26,494 nucleotides of DNA from an uncultured Collinsella sp. (GCA_902490095.1 CABUCQ010000015.1:1-26494); one strand, 5' to 3'; counted from the first letter of the stretch, positions 8,707-16,300 are shown. The notes: generated by a model not told the origin, from the letters alone. A program made the numbers and translations.

Positions 8707-8825
8707 GCCCTATATTTCAAGTCACCTTTAGCTAACATTTGCGCAGCTCAACGGCCCCACCTGCGTGTTTTTTAGTAAGCCGTGGCATACTCGGCGAACG
8801 GTATGAAGATGCCGGTCAGAGGGTA

Positions 8826-8853
8826 TTGCAAACGGTCGCTCCCGTGGTATGTT
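8826..8853 (+). promoter_or_regulatory. Candidate promoter of the ferredoxin gene
   Basis: TTGCAA (8826-8831), 16 bases, then TATGTT (8848-8853) preceded by TGG, which gives an extended -10. The ATG follows 62 bases later. Sequence match only. Confidence 0.5.
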
Positions 8854-8914
8854 TTTGCCCGAATCAAACCGACGCGCATCGCCTGTAGCGTCGGTCAACA
8901 GAGAGGAAACTACC

Positions 8915-9100
8915 ATGGCTCATCCCGTAATTGATGCCGACGAGTGCATCGCTTGTGGCGTTTGCGTCGACTCCTGCCCCGCTGGCGTTCTGGAGCTCCA
9001 GGACGTCGCTACCGTCGCTGACGAGGACTCCTGCGTCGCCTGTGGCGCTTGCCAGGACGCTTGCCCCGCTGGCGCGATCACCGAGATCGTCGAGGAGTAA
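8915..9100 (+). CDS. 2[4Fe-4S] ferredoxin, clostridial type
   Basis: A 61-residue protein with two CxxCxxCxxxCP motifs: CIACGVCVDSCP (about residues 10-21) and CVACGACQDACP (about 40-51). Each binds one [4Fe-4S] cluster, with the fourth Cys of each motif completing the other cluster. This is the low-potential electron carrier of anaerobes, used by pyruvate:ferredoxin oxidoreductase and hydrogenases. AGAGAGGAAAC lies before the ATG; a longer in-frame start (8849) has no ribosome binding site. The coding sequence is itself duplicated, the two halves being similar in sequence. Single-gene unit closed by a strong terminator. Confidence 0.95.
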   Translation: MAHPVIDADECIACGVCVDSCPAGVLELQDVATVADEDSCVACGACQDACPAGAITEIVEE

Positions 9101-9141
9101 TAACTCCCCCACTTGCACACTCAAAAGTACACCGTGCACAA

Positions 9142-9179
9142 AAAAGGAGGCCTCCGCATCGCCGCGGAGGCCTCCTTTT
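9142..9179 (+). terminator. Rho-independent terminator of the ferredoxin gene
   Basis: AAAAGGAGGCCTCCGC (9142-9157) pairs perfectly with GCGGAGGCCTCCTTTT (9164-9179) around a 6-base loop. It ends in TTTT on the plus strand and, by symmetry, has a T-run on the minus strand, so it can also act on readthrough from the convergent nad operon. Confidence 0.9.
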
Positions 9180-9186
9180 GCTTATA

Positions 9187-9284
9187 TGGGCAGCTAATTT
9201 GGAGCGGGACCCTTGGCAGTTGCGGTGGAATAGTTCCTGTTTTATGTCTTGGATGCCGATTTTAGGAACTATTTCACCGCAACT
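9187..9284. repeat. Palindromic element, AGTTGCGGTGAAATAG family, copy 1
   Basis: The arms 9218-9238 and 9264-9284 are reverse complements at 20 of 21 positions (AGTTGCGGTGGAATAGTTCCT on one side). The 25-base centre is unrelated to that of copy 2 at 25405-25473. Just to the left, 9188-9207 contains GGGCAGCTAATTTGGAGCGG, which resembles the arm of the hairpin that accompanies copy 2 (25485-25521). It lies between convergent genes, 17 bp beyond the niaR stop. Confidence 0.7.
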
Positions 9285-9301
9285 TATAGATGCGGCGTCG
9301 A

Positions 9302-9847
9302 CTAGGACAAATCGTCTTCGTAGGGCATCAGGTCTGCCAAGTAGCCTTTCTCCTTGAGCATCGCCTCGATCTCGTCGAGGGTTTGCTCGTCCTCCGCCGC
9401 GATGCGATGGAAGTGATAGCCGCTTGTCACCGTCAGCAGTGGAAAACTCTTGCCGCTGGCAATACCCTCCAGATAGCGCTCAACATCGCGACGGTTGCGA
9501 ATGTCCAGATCGGCTGTGATCTTGCCATACACGCGGTGGTTGACGATTACATTGAGCACGGCGCCGCCCGCGTCGACGATGCTCGTGAGCTCATCGCCCG
9601 CTTGCTCCACGCCGTGGCGAACCTTGACCAGACGCGTGGGCACAGCCGGGCTGCTCGCCGCCTCCTGTAGTACATAGCCGCGATTGGTGGCGACGATATC
9701 GTGCCCGTCGGCGCGCAGCAGGGCGATGTCCTGCACCACGACCTGACGGCTCACGCCCACCTCGCGGGCAAGCGCACTGCCCGAGACAGGATCTTTGGCG
9801 CTCTCGAGCACGGCCATGATGGCACGGCGACGCTCGCGGGCGTCCAT
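9302..9847 (-). CDS. niaR: NiaR, nicotinate-responsive repressor of NAD synthesis
   Basis: A 181-residue regulator with an N-terminal HTH_11 (BirA-like) helix-turn-helix (about residues 5-60, including GSALAREVGVSRQVVVQDIALLRADG). A C-terminal 3H domain carries the conserved histidine motifs VRHGVEQ, VNHRVYG and GYHFHRI, a metal and nicotinic-acid binding domain. NiaR (YrxA) family members repress NAD synthesis and niacin uptake genes when niacin is plentiful. It is the last gene of the nadA-nadB-nadC-niaR operon; its ATG shares one base with the nadC stop (TAATG), implying translational coupling. The likely operator is the palindrome at 13211-13254, giving autoregulation. Confidence 0.92.
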   Translation of the reverse strand: MDARERRRAIMAVLESAKDPVSGSALAREVGVSRQVVVQDIALLRADGHDIVATNRGYVLQEAASSPAVPTRLVKVRHGVEQAGDELTSIVDAGGAVLNVIVNHRVYGKITADLDIRNRRDVERYLEGIASGKSFPLLTVTSGYHFHRIAAEDEQTLDEIEAMLKEKGYLADLMPYEDDLS

Positions 9848-10707
9848 TATTTACCGTCCAGCAGACGCAGGTGCTTGAGCGAGAGGTCGAGAATCGGCGC
9901 AGAATGCGTCAGCGCCCCCGAGCTGATAAAGTCAACGCCCAGGTCGGCAAGCGCGCGGATATTGCTGGCGTCCACATTGCCCGAGCACTCGGTCTTGGCG
10001 CGACCGGCGATAAGCTCGATAGCGGCGGCCATGTCGTCGTGGGTCATGTTGTCGAACATGATGATATCGGCGCCGGCCTCAACTGCCTCGCGCACCATAT
10101 CCAGGTTCTCGCACTCAATCTCGACCGTCGTGGTAAACGACGCATGGGCGCGCGCCATCTCAATCGCGCGTGCCACGCCACCGGCGGCGTCGATGTGGTT
10201 GTCCTTGAGCATGACGGCAGTCGACAGGTTATAGCGGTGGTTGCTGCCACCGCCGATCTCGACCGCGGCCTTCTCGAAGACGCGCATGCCCGGCGTGGTC
10301 TTGCGCGTGTCGACAAGCACGGTCTTGGTGCCCACGAGCGCAGCCGCCATCCGATGCGTGTAAGTAGCGATACCGCTCATGCGCTGCAGGTAGTTGAGCG
10401 CCACGCGCTCGCCCGAAAGCAGCACGCGCGCATCGCCGCGCACCTGGCCCACGTGGTCACCGGCGTGCACCTCGTCGCCATCGACGACATCAAACAACAC
10501 GGAGCTCTGCGGATCCAGCAGCTCAAAGGTGCGGGCGAATACGTCCAGGCCGGCGATAATGCCGTCGGCCTTGGCGATGAGCTCAACGGTAGCGGGGCGC
10601 GCCGTGGGGCACACGCTCGCCGTACTCACGTCCTCAAACGTGATGTCCTCGCGCAGAGCCTGCAAAATCAGATCATCGACGACGAGCTTCATGGTAATGG
10701 GATTCAT
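9847..10707 (-). CDS. nadC: Nicotinate-nucleotide pyrophosphorylase (carboxylating)
   Basis: A 286-residue quinolinate phosphoribosyltransferase: quinolinate plus PRPP gives nicotinate mononucleotide, CO2 and pyrophosphate. Family features are the N-terminal LREDI..EDVST segment, VALNYLQRMSGIAT (about 105), the Arg/Lys PRPP and quinolinate site in VLVDTRKTTPGMR, LKDNHI, and the barrel end VDFISSGALTHSAPILDLSL. GGAGGAG, formed by the end of nadB, lies 6 bases before the ATG, and the gap to nadB is 3 bases. Confidence 0.96.
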   Translation of the reverse strand: MNPITMKLVVDDLILQALREDITFEDVSTASVCPTARPATVELIAKADGIIAGLDVFARTFELLDPQSSVLFDVVDGDEVHAGDHVGQVRGDARVLLSGERVALNYLQRMSGIATYTHRMAAALVGTKTVLVDTRKTTPGMRVFEKAAVEIGGGSNHRYNLSTAVMLKDNHIDAAGGVARAIEMARAHASFTTTVEIECENLDMVREAVEAGADIIMFDNMTHDDMAAAIELIAGRAKTECSGNVDASNIRALADLGVDFISSGALTHSAPILDLSLKHLRLLDGK

Positions 10708-10710
10708 GGT

Positions 10711-12087
10711 CTACTCCTCCACGGCCTGCGTGCCGGCGGCACGGGCCAAATCATCGATTGCCAGGGGGTCGGCGCTCAGGGCGCGGTGACGCCCGTCAAG
10801 CGCGGGCTCACCGGCCTGCTCCACGGCCAGCGACTCGCCGGTACGCATGTACCACGCGGCGCGACGACCCCAGACCAGCGCCTCGAGCAGGCTGTTTGAT
10901 GCAAGGCGATTCTTGCCGTGAACGCCGTTGCAGGCCGTCTCGCCCGCGGCGTAGAGCTCGGGCATCGAGGTGTGGCCGTCCTTGTCGACCCATACGCCGC
11001 CCATAAAGTAGTGCTGCGTGGGTGTGACGGGAATGGGCTCGTCCAGGATGTCGCGGCCGTCCTCCAGGCAGCGCGCGCGGATATTGGCAAAGTGCCCGGT
11101 CACCACGTCGCGCTCGACGGGGGCAAAGCTCAGCCACTCGTGCTCGGTGCCGTCCTGCTTCATCTGCTCGCGGATGGCGGCGGCGACAACGTCGCGCGGC
11201 TGCAGCTCGTCGGTAAAACGCTTGCCGGCGGCATTGAGCAGAATCGCGCCCTCACCGCGGCAGCTCTCGCTGATCAGGAAGGTGCGGCCCGGCTGCGGCG
11301 AGAACAGACCCGTGGGGTGAATCTGCACGTAGTCCAGGTGCTCCATCTTAATGCCATGCTCCTGCGCGATGTAGCAGGCATCGCCCGTGAGCTGCGGGTA
11401 GTTAGTCGAATGGTCGTACACGCCGCCGATACCGCCCGTAGCCCACAGCGTGTGGCGGGCATGGATCTTAAACGGCTCGCCGGCATGCACGCCCTCGGCG
11501 GCGTTTGCCAGCTCGTCGGCGGGACGAACCGAGTTGTCCTCATCCACGGCGACGGCGACGACGCCGGTGCACACCGTGGCGTCATCGCGCTCGGCGGTCA
11601 AGATGTCGGTCATGGCAACGTGTTCGAGAATCTGCACGTTGTCCAGCTTGCGGACAGCCTGAAGCAGCTTAGTCGTGATCTCCTTGCCGGTGATATCGGC
11701 ATGGAAGGCAATGCGCGGACGGCTGTGTGCACCCTCGCGGGTAAAGTCGAGGCTGCCGTCGGCCTTGCGCTCAAAATCCACGCCCATCGCTAGCAGGTCG
11801 TTGATGACCGAGCGGCTCGAGCGGATCATGATGTCGACGCTCTCGCGGCGGTTCTCGTAGTGGCCGGCGTGCATGGTGTCCTCAAAGAAGGCATCGTAGT
11901 CCGAGCCTTCGGGCAGCACGCAGATGCCGCCCTGCGCGAGCATCGAATCGCACTCGTCGACAGCGCCCTTGGAGAGCATGATCACGCGCGTGCTCGTCGG
12001 CAGGTTGAGAGCTGCGTACAGGCCCGCCACGCCGCAGCCGGCAATAACGACGTCGCACTCCATGTCGGGGTATTGCTTGGTTTCCAC
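10711..12087 (-). CDS. nadB: L-aspartate oxidase, short C-terminus
   Basis: A 458-residue flavoprotein that oxidises L-aspartate to iminoaspartate, the NadA substrate. It has the FAD-binding DVVIAGCGVAGLYAAL (about residue 10), the MLAQGGICV loop, HPTGLFSP, the SESCRGEGAILLNAAG segment, and the conserved C-terminal FAD contact GVHGKNRLASNSLLEALVWG. After that motif only about 55 residues remain, whereas E. coli NadB (540 residues) continues with a helical domain; the end is clean and joined to nadC, so I see a short form and not a frameshift. In an anaerobe the electron acceptor is probably fumarate rather than oxygen (inference). I chose the GTG at 12087 because GGAGAGG precedes it; the in-frame upstream ORF is antisense noise from nadA. 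Confidence 0.93.
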   Translation of the reverse strand: METKQYPDMECDVVIAGCGVAGLYAALNLPTSTRVIMLSKGAVDECDSMLAQGGICVLPEGSDYDAFFEDTMHAGHYENRRESVDIMIRSSRSVINDLLAMGVDFERKADGSLDFTREGAHSRPRIAFHADITGKEITTKLLQAVRKLDNVQILEHVAMTDILTAERDDATVCTGVVAVAVDEDNSVRPADELANAAEGVHAGEPFKIHARHTLWATGGIGGVYDHSTNYPQLTGDACYIAQEHGIKMEHLDYVQIHPTGLFSPQPGRTFLISESCRGEGAILLNAAGKRFTDELQPRDVVAAAIREQMKQDGTEHEWLSFAPVERDVVTGHFANIRARCLEDGRDILDEPIPVTPTQHYFMGGVWVDKDGHTSMPELYAAGETACNGVHGKNRLASNSLLEALVWGRRAAWYMRTGESLAVEQAGEPALDGRHRALSADPLAIDDLARAAGTQAVEE

Positions 12088-12105
12088 AGGAATCCTCTCC
12101 CTTGT

Positions 12106-12140
12106 AATGTGGCATAAGGGACCGTCCCTCATGCAACATT
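12106..12140. repeat. 35-bp near-perfect palindrome in the nadA-nadB gap
   Basis: AATGTGGCATAAGGGAC (12106-12122) and GTCCCTCATGCAACATT (12124-12140) are inverted repeats with two mismatches in 17 around a single central C. The hairpin fills most of the 56-base gap between nadA and nadB on the transcript and ends just before the nadB ribosome binding site. No T-run follows. Confidence 0.7.
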
Positions 12141-12143
12141 GTT

Positions 12144-13169
12144 CTAGCGTGCTGCGTACTCGAGCATACGGTCGAGCGTGAGCTTGGCCTGGTCTGCTGC
12201 CTCGTCCGAGACGCCGATCTGCACCTCGCCCTCGCCCGTCTCCAGGCAGCGCACGAGCTTTTCGAGCGTGATGAGGTCCATGTTGACGCAGGTGGGCTGC
12301 ACCGCGGGGAAATAGAACTTCTTGCCGGTGCCCTGGCAGCGGCGCTCGAGCTCGTAGAGCACGCCGCGGACCGTCACGATGATGAACTCGCTCGCGTCCG
12401 ACTCCTCGGCATACTTGATGATGCCGGCGGTGGAGCCGATGTAGTCGGCCTCGGCCAGAACGTCGGCCTTGCACTCGGGGTGCGCCAGCACGAGCGCGTC
12501 GGGGTGGGCCTCCGTCGCGTCGACGATCTGCTCGACGGTGATGATGTGATGGCGCGGGCAGTAGCCGTTGTTGAGGATGACGTGCTTTTGCGGCACCTGC
12601 TCGGCTACGAAGCGGCCCAGGTTTTGGTCGGGAATGAACAGGATATGCTGCTGCGGCAGCTCGGACACAATCTTGACGGCGTTGGAGCTGGTGACGCACA
12701 CGTCACTCCAGCTCTTGATCTCGACCGTCGAGTTGACGTAGCAGACCACGGCAAGGTCGTCACCGTACTCGGCGCGGGCGGCGTCGACCGTCTCGCGCTT
12801 GACCATGTGAGCCATGGGGCAGTCCGCGCCCGGCTCGGGCAGCAGCACGGTCTTAGTGGGATTGAGCAGTTTGGCGCTCTCGCCCATAAACTCCACGCCG
12901 CACAGCACGATGGTCTGCTGCGGCAGGCTTTTAGCGAGCTTAGCCAGGTAGAAGCTGTCGCCGACGTAATCGGCAACGGCTTGGACCTCGGGCGCCACGT
13001 AATAGTGCGCCAGAATCACCGCGTCGCGTTGGATTTTTAGTTGCTGAATGGCCTCGACGAGCTCTGCGGGCACCAGCGCCGCGCGCTCCGTTGCCGTCGT
13101 TGCCGATGCCAGGCCGGCCGCGATATCGCGTGCAAGCTCCGATGCATCCATGTTCGCGCTCTGTGCCAT
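12144..13169 (-). CDS. nadA: Quinolinate synthase A
   Basis: A 341-residue [4Fe-4S] enzyme that condenses iminoaspartate with dihydroxyacetone phosphate to quinolinate. Three cluster ligands are visible: Cys90 (VLCGVEFMGES), Cys204 (NNGYCPRHH) and Cys294 (QPTCVNMD), with spacing like the Bacillus-type enzymes. Other family motifs are ILAHYYVAPEVQ, GDSF, YVNSTVEIK, FIPDQNLGR and HPECKADV. First gene of the nad operon. AGAGGGG precedes both an ATG at 13169 and an adjacent TTG at 13172; I chose the ATG. Confidence 0.96.
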   Translation of the reverse strand: MAQSANMDASELARDIAAGLASATTATERAALVPAELVEAIQQLKIQRDAVILAHYYVAPEVQAVADYVGDSFYLAKLAKSLPQQTIVLCGVEFMGESAKLLNPTKTVLLPEPGADCPMAHMVKRETVDAARAEYGDDLAVVCYVNSTVEIKSWSDVCVTSSNAVKIVSELPQQHILFIPDQNLGRFVAEQVPQKHVILNNGYCPRHHIITVEQIVDATEAHPDALVLAHPECKADVLAEADYIGSTAGIIKYAEESDASEFIIVTVRGVLYELERRCQGTGKKFYFPAVQPTCVNMDLITLEKLVRCLETGEGEVQIGVSDEAADQAKLTLDRMLEYAAR

Positions 13170-13204
13170 CAAGGCCCCTCTCTTTTGGCGAATCTTGGGG
13201 CTTT

Positions 13205-13254
13205 AGTATGACACCTAGGTTTACAGCTGACAAGACAGCTGTAAACCTAGGTGT
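13205..13254 (-). promoter_or_regulatory. nad operon promoter overlapped by probable NiaR operator
   Basis: ACACCTAGGTTTACAGCTG (13211-13229) and its exact reverse complement (13236-13254) form a perfect 19-bp inverted repeat around ACAAGA. On the minus strand TTGTCA (13233-13228), 17 bases, then CATACT (13210-13205) gives a good promoter whose -35 and spacer lie inside the palindrome, so a bound repressor would block RNA polymerase. The operon ends with niaR, so NiaR is the natural candidate; the assignment is an inference. The next plus-strand gene starts 209 bp away. Confidence 0.72.
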
Positions 13255-13462
13255 AAAGTTGAAATAAAGATTCAATCATGTGGCAGGTCCATTTTCGAAC
13301 TGGCAAGCTGAGGATAGCCGGGCTTTCGATAGCGCAGGAGGCATCTTTCGCCACCGCAACACCGCTTGGCGCGAGCTGCACGCCGTGAGGCGCAAACGGT
13401 CCGCACCCCCGCAAGCGGCGCGCACCCAATGTGGCAAAATCGAACTACTAAGGGGGCTCAGA

Positions 13463-14185
13463 ATGCTCAAGATTATTGCCTGCGACGACGACGTCGCTTT
13501 TCTAGATAGACTGCACCGGATGATCGACCGTTGGTCGACCGAGACGGGCACGGCGGTCGATGTTGCGCTCGTCACGCGCGGCGAGGACCTGCTGGCCCGC
13601 CATGCCGCATCGCGCGCCGACATCATTCTGCTCGACATGATCATGCCGCTCGTCAACGGCATGGACACCGCACGCGAACTGCGCCAGGCCGACACCGCCG
13701 TGCGCCTGGTGTTCCTCACCTCGTCGCCCGAGTTCGCGCTGGAATCCTACGAGGTCCGCGCCTTCGACTATCTGCTCAAGCCCGTGGCCTACGAACGCCT
13801 GGCGCGATTACTCGACGAGCTTTCGAGCATGCGCCCGGCGGCAACCGACGAGCTCGTGATCAAAACTTCCTTTGGCTACCACGCCCTGCGCCTGTCCGAC
13901 ATCGAATATGCCGAGGCGCGCAACAAGCACGTGGTCTTCCACCTGCGCGACGGACGCGATATCGAGGCACTCGAGTCGTTCCGCAGCGTCGAGGACCGCT
14001 TGGAGCAAAACGCGGTCTTCTTTAAATGCCACCGCAGCTACCAGGTCAACCTGCGCAATATCGATCACTTTGACCGCACGGACATCGTCATGCGCTCGGG
14101 CGCGTGCATCCCGCTTTCGCGCAGCTGCAAGCAGGGATTCCAAGACGCCTACTTTGCGGCGCGCTTTGAGGGCGGGAGGCGCTGA
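13463..14185 (+). CDS. LytTR-type response regulator (AgrA-like)
   Basis: A 240-residue regulator. The receiver domain (about 1-120) has the acidic pocket CDDD at residues 7-10, the phospho-acceptor Asp58 in ILLDMIMPL, Thr/Ser in FLTSS, and the conserved Lys in FDYLLKPV. The C-terminal LytTR DNA-binding domain (about 130-235) includes DIEYAEARNKHVVFHLRDGR and FFKCHRSYQVNLRNID, both family hallmarks. AGGGGG lies 7 bases before the chosen ATG; the reading frame is open upstream to 13280 but without a ribosome binding site. The stop overlaps the kinase start (TGATG). Such pairs usually control peptide-sensing, bacteriocin or cell-surface genes; no target is recognisable here. Confidence 0.92.
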   Translation: MLKIIACDDDVAFLDRLHRMIDRWSTETGTAVDVALVTRGEDLLARHAASRADIILLDMIMPLVNGMDTARELRQADTAVRLVFLTSSPEFALESYEVRAFDYLLKPVAYERLARLLDELSSMRPAATDELVIKTSFGYHALRLSDIEYAEARNKHVVFHLRDGRDIEALESFRSVEDRLEQNAVFFKCHRSYQVNLRNIDHFDRTDIVMRSGACIPLSRSCKQGFQDAYFAARFEGGRR

Positions 14186-15462
14186 TGGTCTCCTCGGTCG
14201 AAATGGTCCTTTGGGCAATCCACCACGCCACGACGCTGCTCTTTGGCGTCTTTGCCTCGGCGGCGCTGTGCGGTGTCGAGATCAACCGGCGTCATGCGCT
14301 TGAGCTGATCGCGGTTGACGTGCTCACCGGTACCGCCTTTGCGCTCGCCAATGTCTTTGGCGGCGAACTTTTCGCTCGACAGGTGTATCCGCTCGTCGTG
14401 CATCTGCCGCTCGTCATCTATCTGTGCGCGCGCTATCGGCTGAGCCCTTTGCTCGTTATGCTCGGCGTCACCAGCGCATACCTGAGCTGCCAATTTAGCA
14501 ACCGGATGGGCATCGCCGCGCTCGCCGCCTGCGGCTCGCAAATCGCGTACTACGCGACACGCATTATCACCACGGTCGCCGTCTTTGCGCTCCTGCTGCA
14601 CTGGGCCGGCGACATCGGTCCGCGCTTGGCAGTCAAAAGCCCTACCGAGCTCGAGATTCTGCTCATCCTGCCGCTCGTCTATTACATCTTTGACTACGCC
14701 ACCAACGTCTACACCACGTTGTTCCACTCGGGCTCGGTTGTGACCGTTGAGTTTTTGGCGTTTGCGCTTTGCGCTTTCTACCTTATGTTTCTTGCTGTGT
14801 ATCTGCGCGAATACGAGGCTAAAGAGGCCGCCGAGCGCGAGCGTTGGATGCTCGAGACCCGCGATAGCGCAGCTATCAAAGAGCTCGAAGCCTGGCGTCA
14901 ATCTGGACGCGAGCTTTCGGTTCTGCGCCATGACATGCGGCACTTCCTGCGCGGCCTTGCGGTTTTAATCGAAGAGGGTCACGTCGACGAGGCGCTCGGG
15001 CGCATCAACGAACTCTGTGAGACAAACGACCGCACCGCCGTGCGCCGCTACTGTGCCAACGAAACGGTCAACATCGTGCTTTCGTCATTTAGCTCCGATA
15101 TCAACCGAAACGGTATCACCGCCGACCTGCGCGCCGCCGTGCCAGAGAACGTCCATGTGGCCGATGTCGACCTGTTTAGCGTGCTCTCGAATGCCTTGGA
15201 AAACGCTATCACCGCCGCGAGCGCCGCTCCCCAGGGCAAACGATTCGTCGATCTGGACCTGCGCTACGAAGACGGGCAGCTGCTGCTTTTGGTCTCTAAC
15301 ACGTTTGACCGCCCGCCGCGTATGGTTGACGGCATGCCCGTGGCCCAGCACGCCGGCCACGGCTTTGGCACCAAGAGCATTAAGCTCGCCGTCGAGCGCA
15401 TGAACGGCAACTGCCAGTTCCGCATTCACGGCGACCGATTTGAGCTGCGTGCCGTGATGTAG
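14185..15462 (+). CDS. Membrane sensor histidine kinase (AgrC/HPK10 type)
   Basis: A 425-residue kinase with about six hydrophobic segments between residues 8 and 215 forming a polytopic sensor, followed by a charged linker helix. The atypical HPK10 kinase core has the H-box LRHDMRHFL with phospho-accepting His249, the N-box VLSNALENAI, and the G-box GHGFGTKSI near the C-terminus. This architecture matches AgrC/ComD/VirS-type sensors, often of secreted peptides. Start and stop overlap shows co-translation with the response regulator at 13463. No AgrB-, AgrD- or ComC-like gene is visible in the window, so the signal is unknown. Confidence 0.9.
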   Translation: MVSSVEMVLWAIHHATTLLFGVFASAALCGVEINRRHALELIAVDVLTGTAFALANVFGGELFARQVYPLVVHLPLVIYLCARYRLSPLLVMLGVTSAYLSCQFSNRMGIAALAACGSQIAYYATRIITTVAVFALLLHWAGDIGPRLAVKSPTELEILLILPLVYYIFDYATNVYTTLFHSGSVVTVEFLAFALCAFYLMFLAVYLREYEAKEAAERERWMLETRDSAAIKELEAWRQSGRELSVLRHDMRHFLRGLAVLIEEGHVDEALGRINELCETNDRTAVRRYCANETVNIVLSSFSSDINRNGITADLRAAVPENVHVADVDLFSVLSNALENAITAASAAPQGKRFVDLDLRYEDGQLLLLVSNTFDRPPRMVDGMPVAQHAGHGFGTKSIKLAVERMNGNCQFRIHGDRFELRAVM

Positions 15463-15522
15463 GGACGCGACAAGCTGCCGGCATGCTCGGCCCGCCGGGG
15501 CCACCTTGCCAGCGCCGGTCCG

Positions 15523-16092
15523 CTACAGCGGCGCGGCGGCCGGAGTCAGCTGTTTAATGTAGGCCCACATGCGCTGCTTGGCGGCCTTGTCGGTGAGCGC
15601 CGCCTCAAAGCCGTCGAGCGCGAGCACGCGGCGCCCTTGCACATGGGCGACCAGGCCGGGCTTGAGCATGGCGGTGTCGAAGTCGTCGATCGCCACGAGC
15701 ATATCGGCATAGGTCTCGCGCATGGTATCGGCCGCACGATCATCCAGCAACAGCACCGCCTCGGGGTCCAGCGCCTCGAGCGCCTCGCGGAACAGCTCGC
15801 ACGGCAGGGCATGGCCCACCGCCACCGTTCCGTCGCCCGCACCGGCGACGCTTGCCAGCACGCAAAAATCCTCGGGCGCATAACCGATGGCCCCGAGCGC
15901 CTTACGCAGCGCCGCGCCATCCGCGCCTGCGGCAAGCTCGCCGCCCGAGCGCTCGGCCTCATCCAAATCGCCTTTTACCAGCACAATCGGCGAGCACGCG
16001 TTGCCTGCGATGCGCACGCCACGACCCGCAAGCGATGCGAGCTCCTGCTCGGCCGCCTGGGCGATGGCTTCTTTTTTCTGGCTTTGTGACAT
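15523..16092 (-). CDS. Uncharacterised protein resembling uracil-DNA-glycosylase-like proteins
   Basis: A 189-residue protein. The central part (GNACSPIVLVKGDLDEAE, then AALRKALGAIGYAPEDFCVLASV) resembles the start of family-4/5 uracil-DNA glycosylase-like domains, in which a Gly-rich loop, an SGGE/GxxF-type segment and a helix precede the substrate pocket. The canonical catalytic GE(A/G)P and iron-sulfur cysteines are not evident, so activity is doubtful. It ends VQGRRVLALDGFEAALTDKAAKQRMWAYIKQL. I recall similar proteins in other Coriobacteriia but cannot verify this. The start at 16092 has GGAGAG about 10 bases upstream; the frame remains open upstream into the IS end. The right end of the IS200/IS605 element lies about 40 bp before the start, so its native promoter may have been displaced. 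Confidence 0.5.
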   Translation of the reverse strand: MSQSQKKEAIAQAAEQELASLAGRGVRIAGNACSPIVLVKGDLDEAERSGGELAAGADGAALRKALGAIGYAPEDFCVLASVAGAGDGTVAVGHALPCELFREALEALDPEAVLLLDDRAADTMRETYADMLVAIDDFDTAMLKPGLVAHVQGRRVLALDGFEAALTDKAAKQRMWAYIKQLTPAAAPL

Positions 16093-16131
16093 AGGTATGC
16101 GCTCTCCAATCGTTTGCGTGCCCACCATTAT

Positions 16132-16300
16132 TTGACACTCCCCATGGCTAAAGCCAGGGGATTCTTGCTTCACCGAGAATTGCCTAGACTGCGCATGCAG
16201 CCGTAGGTCTTACGCCCTCTCCACAAGCGTTTGCGGCGTCTGCCGCGGTTCCCGCATGCCCTGCGGTACCTTCCAGGATTCTCCTTCCCTCGCGGGCGAT
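16132..16300 (-). ncRNA. Probable omega-RNA (TnpB guide RNA scaffold) at the IS right end
   Basis: In IS200/IS605 elements the TnpB guide RNA is transcribed from the 3' end of tnpB and the right end, and its guide is the host sequence beyond the terminus. Here the tnpB stop (16184) is followed by 50 bases that include the terminal hairpin 16140-16160 and end in GTGTCAA at 16132. The guide would then start with minus-strand ATAATGGTGGGCACGC (16131-16116). The 5' end of the RNA is a guess. Confidence 0.5.

Noticed and set aside
12088..12699. N-terminal extension of NadB to 662 residues
   Set aside because: The extension is an Arg/Ala/His-rich frame antisense-like to nadA coding sense, whereas a GTG with a good ribosome binding site at 12087 gives a normal NadB start.
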